This document shows, piece after piece, positions 15,168-20,876 of a stretch of DNA of 20,876 nt; position 1 is the first letter of the stretch, and each line of letters opens with the position of its first letter. The stretch covers positions 1-20,876 of the forward strand of contig CAZAFM010000038.1 of the NCBI GenBank assembly GCA_964484395.1. Direction: 5' to 3'. The translations under genes and the position numbers were made by a program. The DNA is from CAZAFM01 sp964484395 (GTDB lineage: Bacteria > Campylobacterota > Campylobacteria > Campylobacterales > CAZAFM01). Below the pieces are notes generated by a model. That model saw nothing but the letters and a program-made list of their open reading frames with translations. It did not search any database and had not been told where the DNA came from.

Positions 15168-17504
15168 ATGATTAAAAAGATTTACATAGCACTACCTGCA
15201 CTGGTGGTTATTATTTTTTGGACAGCTTCTATTTTTTTGGGTCAGTATGGGGTTGTTGGCTCTTTTGGCAAAGTCGTTGCACTTGAGAGTATAAAGTATC
15301 TTGGACTTTTTGCCTATATCTTTCCACTACTACTTCTATACCCACTCTATAATCTCTATAAAGATCCAAGACTTGACATAAGGTCAGCTGAGAGGGCTAC
15401 TGCTGGACTACTTCTTTTAGTGTCTGTGCTTATATTTGAGGCTATGGTCTTCTCTTTTCCATTTGATAGTTACTTTGGCGTTAGTATTACTAGGTTTTTG
15501 GAGCCTTTTATAGGTGAGGTTGGGGTTTGGCTTTTTTGGTTGATGTTGGTACTTATGGGGATTTTTATCTACTTTGACCTTGACTTTGATGATGTAAAAG
15601 AGATGCTAAATGGAAAGTTTGATGCCTTTAAAAAGCATAGAGCTGAGGAGAGAGAACTTGATGAGAGTGAAGAGGAGATAAAAGCTATCATCAAAAACGA
15701 GCTAACAAAAAGAGAGAGTGAACAAGTAGACATAACTCAGAGCGTAACTAAAGATATAGATGAACCAAAAGAGCTTCTAGATAGAGATAGTGAGATTGAT
15801 AGAGATGAAATAGCTATCAAAATGTATGAAGTAAAAGAGGAAGATGAAGAAAAATATGAAAATATGGTAAGGCTAATAGATTCAGATGAGAGTGAAGAAG
15901 AGGAGATAGATAAAGCAACAACCAAAGAGCAAAATATACCAAAAGAGGTACAAAATATAGAGATACAAGAGAAAAAGCCAGAACCACCAACACCAACACC
16001 AACACCAACACCTCTACAACACGAATCAAAAATAGTAAAAGAGCTAGCAGAAAACAAAGAGCTTCTAAGCTCCATAGAACAAGGCGATAGAGACAAACCT
16101 AAAGACTTTGAGCTTCCTCATCTAGATTTTTTAAAGGAGGCTCCTTCTAGGGGAGTTCAGGTAGATGAGAGTGAGATAGATGAAAAAATAGAGGACTTAC
16201 TAGATAAGCTCCAACGCTTCAAGATAGAGGGAGATGTGGTTAGAACCTATTCAGGTCCTATTGTCACCACCTTTGAGTTCCGACCTGCTCCAAATGTCAA
16301 AGTCTCCAAAATCCTAAACCTAGAAGACGACCTAGCTATGGCACTAAAGGCTAAAACAATCCGTATTCAAGCCCCAGTCCCCGGAAAAGATGTAGTAGGA
16401 ATAGAGATACCAAATAGAGAGTTTGATACTATCTATTTGCGAGATGTATTAGAAAGTGAGCTTTTTGAAAAAGCAGCTTCACCACTTACTATAGCTCTTG
16501 GAAAGGATATAGTTGGAAACCCATTTATCACAGATCTAAAAAAACTACCGCATCTTCTCATAGCTGGAACCACAGGAAGTGGAAAGAGTGTGGGGATAAA
16601 TGCTATGATATTAAGCCTTCTATATAGAAACTCTCCAGATGAGCTAAAGTTTTTGATGATAGACCCAAAAATGCTTGAGTTTAGTATCTACAATGACATA
16701 CCTCACCTACTAACCCCAGTTATTACTCAACCAAAACAAGCAGTTACAGCACTAAATAATATGGTCGCTGAGATGGAGAGGCGATATACACTTATGAGTG
16801 GTAGCAGGACTAAGAACATAGAAAACTACAACAAAAAACTAAAAGAGAGTGGTGGGGAGGAACTCCCGTACATAGTGGTTATCATAGATGAATTAGCTGA
16901 CCTTATGATGACAAGTGGAAAAGATGTAGAACACTCCATAGGTAGGCTAGCACAGATGGCAAGGGCAAGTGGGATACATCTCATAGTTGCCACTCAAAGA
17001 CCTAGTGTTGATGTTGTTACTGGACTTATAAAAGCCAACCTTCCTTCAAGAATAAGCTTTAGAGTTGGGCAAAAAATAGATAGTAAAGTCATATTAGATG
17101 GATTTGGTGCTGAGTCACTTCTAGGACGCGGGGATATGCTTTTTACTCCACCTGGAATGGTTGGGCTTGTCAGACTTCATGCTCCTTGGGTTAGTGAGCC
17201 TGAGATTGAGGAGATAGTGGAGTTCTTGAAAGACCAAAGAACACCAGAGTATAATGAGGACTTTTTGAAAAAAGAGAGTACCATAAGTAAAAACAATGAA
17301 ATCCTAAACACCCCAAATGATGTAGATGATCTATTTGAGGAGGCAAAACAGATAGTCATAGAAGATAAGAAAACCTCCATAAGCTACCTACAAAGGAAGC
17401 TTCAGATAGGTTACAATCGTTCAGCTACACTAGTAGAGCAGCTTGAGGCTGCTGGAGTTCTATCAGCTCCAAACGCCAAAGGAAATAGAGAGGTTTTAAT
17501 CTAA
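15168..17504 (+). CDS. ftsK: DNA translocase FtsK
   Basis: A 778-residue septal DNA pump that clears and orients chromosome ends at division. Four membrane helices are predicted at about 5-24, 43-63, 78-97 and 114-136. A charged, flexible linker at about 145-320 is rich in Glu and Asp and contains a Pro-Thr repeat. The alpha/beta motor follows, with Walker A GTTGSGKS at 467-474 and Walker B IIDE with D574-E575. The last ~65 residues (DDLFEEAKQIVIEDKKTSIS onward) are the winged-helix gamma domain that reads oriented DNA repeats. The length is short next to E. coli FtsK (about 1330) but normal for the group. AAAAGG lies just upstream of ATG 15168. It is 8 bases after the GGDEF gene and is the last gene of the unit. 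Confidence 0.95.
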   Translation: MIKKIYIALPALVVIIFWTASIFLGQYGVVGSFGKVVALESIKYLGLFAYIFPLLLLYPLYNLYKDPRLDIRSAERATAGLLLLVSVLIFEAMVFSFPFDSYFGVSITRFLEPFIGEVGVWLFWLMLVLMGIFIYFDLDFDDVKEMLNGKFDAFKKHRAEERELDESEEEIKAIIKNELTKRESEQVDITQSVTKDIDEPKELLDRDSEIDRDEIAIKMYEVKEEDEEKYENMVRLIDSDESEEEEIDKATTKEQNIPKEVQNIEIQEKKPEPPTPTPTPTPLQHESKIVKELAENKELLSSIEQGDRDKPKDFELPHLDFLKEAPSRGVQVDESEIDEKIEDLLDKLQRFKIEGDVVRTYSGPIVTTFEFRPAPNVKVSKILNLEDDLAMALKAKTIRIQAPVPGKDVVGIEIPNREFDTIYLRDVLESELFEKAASPLTIALGKDIVGNPFITDLKKLPHLLIAGTTGSGKSVGINAMILSLLYRNSPDELKFLMIDPKMLEFSIYNDIPHLLTPVITQPKQAVTALNNMVAEMERRYTLMSGSRTKNIENYNKKLKESGGEELPYIVVIIDELADLMMTSGKDVEHSIGRLAQMARASGIHLIVATQRPSVDVVTGLIKANLPSRISFRVGQKIDSKVILDGFGAESLLGRGDMLFTPPGMVGLVRLHAPWVSEPEIEEIVEFLKDQRTPEYNEDFLKKESTISKNNEILNTPNDVDDLFEEAKQIVIEDKKTSISYLQRKLQIGYNRSATLVEQLEAAGVLSAPNAKGNREVLI
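15986..16012 (+). repeat. Hexanucleotide repeat in the ftsK linker
   Basis: ACCAAC is repeated 4.5 times in tandem and encodes the PTPTPTPT stretch of the FtsK linker. The 6-base unit keeps frame, so gain or loss of copies would only alter linker length by two residues at a time. Confidence 0.85.
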
Positions 17505-17512
17505 CTAAAACC
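17492..17512. terminator. Possible hairpin between convergent ftsK and glutamate dehydrogenase genes
   Basis: GGTTTTA (17492-17498) and TAAAACC (17506-17512) form a perfect 7-bp inverted repeat with a 7-base loop over the ftsK stop codon. Only 16 bases separate the two convergent genes, so any terminator must lie here or inside a gene. The stem is AT-rich and lacks a clean T-tract, so the call is weak. Confidence 0.3.
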
Positions 17513-17520
17513 CTCCTTCT

Positions 17521-20500
17521 TTAAGAGAGCTTTTTGAGTGAGTTTATAACCACAAAAATAGCCACTGGACTAAGCTGAGACTCACTTGATTTTATCTCTT
17601 TTATATCATTTAAATACTTTTCATAACAGTGCTTTTTGTTTTCAAGATAGGCTTTAAAAGCACTCTCTATGCTTTCACTACTTCTTCTAAACTCTGTTAT
17701 CTCTCTGACAATTTTAGATAGTGTAAAAAAGAGCTCCTTTTCAAGCTCTCTTTTCATCTTCTCTTCCCACATATTTGCAGGTTTGAGCGATTTTATACCA
17801 TCTATGAGATAGGTTATATTTAGAGTCTGCATAGAAGTGTAAAAAAGCTCCGCTACATCCTTAAAACTATCACCTCCATCCTCTTTGACTTTGATGATAT
17901 CTAGTACCATTTTGACAAACTCTATGAGGCTTAAAAAACGCTCTAGTTTCTCGCTTTTTATGTTGGACTTAGCACTCTTTATCTCTACAGAGTCTATAAA
18001 TGAGTTAAAAGATGCCTTGTACTCTGAGAGGTGATTAAAGATAGATATCTCATACTCACCCCTCTCAACTATCCAAGAGGAGAGAAAATCAATAGCCTCT
18101 CCAAGTCCTAGAAGCATATCATACTGCTTTTTAGCACTTAAAGTATAGTCTTGCCTATATATCTCAAATCGTATATCGTTTCCTGATATGAGTTCATTTA
18201 CGACCAAAAATGACTTAACTTTAAGTAAAAACCTCTCACCTCCTATATCTCTGTAGTCTGATATAAATGTTGCACCATTGTAGTTTATAATCTTGTTTGC
18301 AATATATGTAGCTACTATCTCTCGTCTTAGAGGATGCTCCTCAATCTCTTTTCTATAGATAGCTACAAATGTCTTAGGGAAGTACTTATATAGATAGTGT
18401 AGACAAAACTCAGAATCTAAGAAGTCTGGATGTTTTAGGAGGAAGCTTTTTAAAAATATTTTTGAAAAAGATAGAAGAACACTTAAAACTGGTCTTAAAA
18501 TCCTGCCTGTTTTATCTAAAGCTCTATCAAATTCATCTATTCCGGGGATTTTGAAGTTCTCCCTCTTGAAGCTATCAACCTCCTCCTCAAGGATTAAAAG
18601 TGTGTTTTTGAACTCTCTTTGAAGGGTAGCGCTTTTTATGGAATCAGTAGAGAGGGCTAGGGATTGTGTATAGTTTGTAAAAAGAACAATCTTCTCTACC
18701 TCATCTATAAGTCCTTTTAGTATCTCATCTCTTTTTTCACCATCCATAGCACCTTTATCTACTAGGTTATTTAGGATGACTTTTAGATTTACTTCATAAT
18801 CAGAAGTCTGCACCCCTGCGGAGTTATCTATACTATCAGCACTTATCTTTCCACCCTTAGCTGCATACTCAAGTCTAGCCTCTTGTGAAAATCCAAGATT
18901 TCCTCCTTCACACACACAAAAAGCTTTCACATCTTTTGAGGTTATCCTAACAGATTCATTTGGTTTGTCACCTATCTCTGTATCACTCTGATTAACCCCG
19001 CGCACATATGTACCTACACCACCATTAAAAAGCATATCAACTTTAGCTGATAGGATAAAGCGAGTTAACTCCTCTCCATTTACAATATCTTTTTTAATAC
19101 CTAGTGTCTCTTTTGCCTCTTTACTTAGGTGTATCTCTTTATCAGACTTTTTATAAACCCGACCACCTTTACTGATAAGCTTTTTATTATAGCTACTCCA
19201 TCCAAGTGAGCTTTCAAAAAGCCTCTGTCTCTCTTGATAAGCTCTTTCTAAATCAGGCTTTGGGTCAATAAATATGTCTCTTGAACTAACTGCAGCTATA
19301 AGGGCAAACTTCCTACTTAGCTGAATTCCATTTCCAAAAACATCCCCAGCAGGAGAGCCTATGCCAACCACTGAGACTCTATCTTCATAGAAGTTTTTGC
19401 CTATCTCAATAAAAAATCGTTCAGCGGACTTAATAGCACCTTTTGCAGTTATGCCCATATCTTTATGATTATAACCTCGGCTTCCGCCACTTGCAAAAGC
19501 ATCTTTTAGCCAAAAACCTCGCTTTACTGCTATAGAGTTTGCAACATCACTCATATCTGAGGTTCCTTTATCAGCAGCAACTACAAAGTAGTTATCACTC
19601 TTGTCATACTTGATTATCTCACCTGTAGCCATAGTCTGACCATCTCCATTATCAACCATATCTAAAAGAGAGTTTATAAAAAGTTCATAGTACTCTCTAA
19701 ACTCCTCTTTACTTACTCTCTCTTTATGTATGACAAAGCCACCCTTTGCACCAGTTGGAATGATGATAGAGTTTTTCAGCCTTTGGGCTTGCATAAGAAG
19801 TCTAACCTCACTCCTATAATCATCAAACCTATCACTCCATCTAAGCCCACCTCGACTAACACTATTTCGTCTTAGATGCACTCCTTCAAAGCTACAGTGA
19901 TATACAAATGTCTCTATACGAGGCTGAACGCCTTTTAGGTACTCTTTTAGTTGTGTTACATCTACTTTTATAGCTATGGCGTTTTTGTTGTAGAGATTAT
20001 CATGAAGTATATAGAAGTTCGTCCTAGTAATAGCATTTAGTATCGCAAAAAAGCAGTTTAGAATTCTATCTTCATTTATGTTATCGACCTCTTTTATAGC
20101 ATCTACTATATGTGAAGTTAGATATTTTATAGATACCTGCTTATTTTTAAACTCCGTTGAAAACTTAGCTTCAAAAAGATTTAAAAACATCTCAGTAATA
20201 AGTGCGTGCTTTATTAGAGTCTCATTTATTTTTAAAAGTGAAAACTCACTTACAAGCTGTGCTTCATAAGCTACTATAGTTCTTAATATCTCAAGTTTGC
20301 TTGAATCACAGTTTATCTTAAAAGCTAGAGAGTTTAGAGGTGTGTTTTTTATCTCTTCTTTTATGGATTTATCTACTATTTTTTCTAGATTTGATGAGGT
20401 TGCCTTTAGCTGTCTGTAGTCTTCACAATTTAAAAAATACTTCTGAGTATGTATCACTCCTATATCACTTTTTATCCTAAAAGATGTTTCAGAGTCTATA

Positions 20501-20712
20501 CTAAAACCAAGATTTGCTAGGATGGGTAGGTTTGAGCTTAGGTCTCTTTTTTTGAGTGAATATATGGTTATCTCACTACTCTCACCCTCTTTTGGCTTTA
20601 CTCTTGTTAGAACCTCTTGGATTTTTAGCTTATCTAGATTTAAAACCACAAACTCACTATCATCATCTGTAATATTTGTACAATCAGACTCTATTTCAAA
20701 CTTCTTTTGCAT
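17521..20712 (-). CDS. NAD-dependent glutamate dehydrogenase, large-subunit type
   Basis: A 1063-residue enzyme of the large NAD-GDH family, oxidising glutamate to 2-oxoglutarate and ammonium with NAD. The conserved block HLRRNSVSRGGLRWSDR leads to PTGAKGG at 319-325, where K323 is in the expected place of the active-site lysine. A dinucleotide-binding segment VVGIGSPAGDVFGNG lies near 445-460, and GGVGTYVRG further on. The length fits the ~115-kDa class rather than the ~180-kDa bacterial class of about 1600 residues. The N-terminal ~250 residues are divergent and may be regulatory. ATG 20712-20710 has GGGGAGG 8 bases upstream. An unrecognised gene ends 18 bases upstream on the same strand and probably shares the transcript. 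It converges with ftsK. With glnD nearby it fits nitrogen and energy metabolism. Confidence 0.9.
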   Translation of the reverse strand: MQKKFEIESDCTNITDDDSEFVVLNLDKLKIQEVLTRVKPKEGESSEITIYSLKKRDLSSNLPILANLGFSIDSETSFRIKSDIGVIHTQKYFLNCEDYRQLKATSSNLEKIVDKSIKEEIKNTPLNSLAFKINCDSSKLEILRTIVAYEAQLVSEFSLLKINETLIKHALITEMFLNLFEAKFSTEFKNKQVSIKYLTSHIVDAIKEVDNINEDRILNCFFAILNAITRTNFYILHDNLYNKNAIAIKVDVTQLKEYLKGVQPRIETFVYHCSFEGVHLRRNSVSRGGLRWSDRFDDYRSEVRLLMQAQRLKNSIIIPTGAKGGFVIHKERVSKEEFREYYELFINSLLDMVDNGDGQTMATGEIIKYDKSDNYFVVAADKGTSDMSDVANSIAVKRGFWLKDAFASGGSRGYNHKDMGITAKGAIKSAERFFIEIGKNFYEDRVSVVGIGSPAGDVFGNGIQLSRKFALIAAVSSRDIFIDPKPDLERAYQERQRLFESSLGWSSYNKKLISKGGRVYKKSDKEIHLSKEAKETLGIKKDIVNGEELTRFILSAKVDMLFNGGVGTYVRGVNQSDTEIGDKPNESVRITSKDVKAFCVCEGGNLGFSQEARLEYAAKGGKISADSIDNSAGVQTSDYEVNLKVILNNLVDKGAMDGEKRDEILKGLIDEVEKIVLFTNYTQSLALSTDSIKSATLQREFKNTLLILEEEVDSFKRENFKIPGIDEFDRALDKTGRILRPVLSVLLSFSKIFLKSFLLKHPDFLDSEFCLHYLYKYFPKTFVAIYRKEIEEHPLRREIVATYIANKIINYNGATFISDYRDIGGERFLLKVKSFLVVNELISGNDIRFEIYRQDYTLSAKKQYDMLLGLGEAIDFLSSWIVERGEYEISIFNHLSEYKASFNSFIDSVEIKSAKSNIKSEKLERFLSLIEFVKMVLDIIKVKEDGGDSFKDVAELFYTSMQTLNITYLIDGIKSLKPANMWEEKMKRELEKELFFTLSKIVREITEFRRSSESIESAFKAYLENKKHCYEKYLNDIKEIKSSESQLSPVAIFVVINSLKKLS

Positions 20713-20730
20713 ATTCTTACCTCCCCTTAT

Positions 20731-20876
20731 CTAGTATTGGTATCCATAGACCTCAAAACCTCTTTTTTGAGTTGTTTGTGTACTAAATCCTTGAAATACT
20801 ATACTATCACTTGGAAGGTCTTTTTCTAGTAGCCTTGCGCCCTCTTTTGCCCTATATCCTGCTAGACCCTCTTGCT
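20731..20876 (-). CDS. Unrecognised protein, last 47 codons (5' part beyond the right edge)
   Basis: A minus-strand frame is open from the window edge to the stop TAG (complement of 20731-20733). The visible C-terminus runs from QEGLAGYRAKEGARLLEKDL to RGFEVYGYQY. It is soluble-looking and ends in an aromatic-rich tail. The other two minus frames hit stops within the first 25 bases, which supports this one. It lies 18 bases before the glutamate dehydrogenase start, so the two are probably co-transcribed. I cannot assign a family from this fragment. Confidence 0.55.
   Translation of the reverse strand, partial: QEGLAGYRAKEGARLLEKDLPSDSIVFQGFSTQTTQKRGFEVYGYQY

Noticed and set aside
15737..16096. 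Minus-strand frame rich in Ser and Gly-Val repeats opposite the ftsK linker
   Set aside because: It is the antisense image of the acidic, Pro-Thr-rich linker of FtsK.
20752..20771. 7-bp inverted repeat CTCAAAA / TTTTGAG as a terminator
   Set aside because: It lies inside the coding end of the partial gene, is AT-rich, and is followed by a likely co-transcribed gene.
1..20876. CRISPR array, tRNA or rRNA genes, insertion sequences, prophage or a complete defence island
   Set aside because: No spaced direct repeats, cloverleaf-like sequence, transposase, integrase or phage structural gene was seen. Nearly all of the DNA is explained by long coding genes.

Overview
The window is a gene-dense, AT-rich bacterial chromosome segment with no gene-free stretch longer than about 100 bases. 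It most likely comes from a Campylobacterota (Epsilonproteobacteria) genome, perhaps Sulfurimonas-like, though the genus is a guess. Support comes from heavy use of ATA, AGA and AAA codons, the radical-SAM futalosine menaquinone gene mqnE, a purine phosphoribosyltransferase close to the Helicobacter Gpt type, and a REC-PAS protein plus a heme-type GGDEF protein among core genes. No tRNA, rRNA, CRISPR array, insertion sequence or clear prophage gene is visible.

Layout. (1) Positions 1-4603, minus strand: a DUF234-type ATPase with a nuclease-like C-terminus, then a SNF2-family helicase, then the first 147 codons of an unrecognised protein that runs off the left edge. (2) 4692-4919, plus strand: a lone small DUF2798-like membrane protein. 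It diverges from the ATPase across an 88-base AT-rich spacer with a perfect 8-bp dyad, and it overlaps the next gene tail to tail. (3) 4906-8912, minus strand: a tight four-gene unit read as REC-PAS regulator, mqnE, purine permease, gpt. (4) 8984-17504, plus strand: a tight four-gene unit glnD, glmS, a membrane GGDEF protein with a periplasmic CxxCH motif, and ftsK. (5) 17521-20876, minus strand: a large NAD-dependent glutamate dehydrogenase preceded by the last 47 codons of an unrecognised gene.

How the genes may work together. The right half groups nitrogen status (glnD, glutamate dehydrogenase), glutamine-dependent amino-sugar synthesis (glmS), c-di-GMP signalling with a putative heme sensor, and chromosome segregation and division (ftsK). 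The middle unit pairs menaquinone synthesis with purine uptake and salvage. That fits the chemistry, because the futalosine pathway later releases a purine base. The left unit is a DNA-remodelling or DNA-processing group of unknown purpose. Nothing amounts to a proven new system. The best leads are the heme-type diguanylate cyclase with a second cysteine cluster, the REC-PAS-PAS protein translationally linked to mqnE, and the SNF2 helicase with an unknown partner protein.
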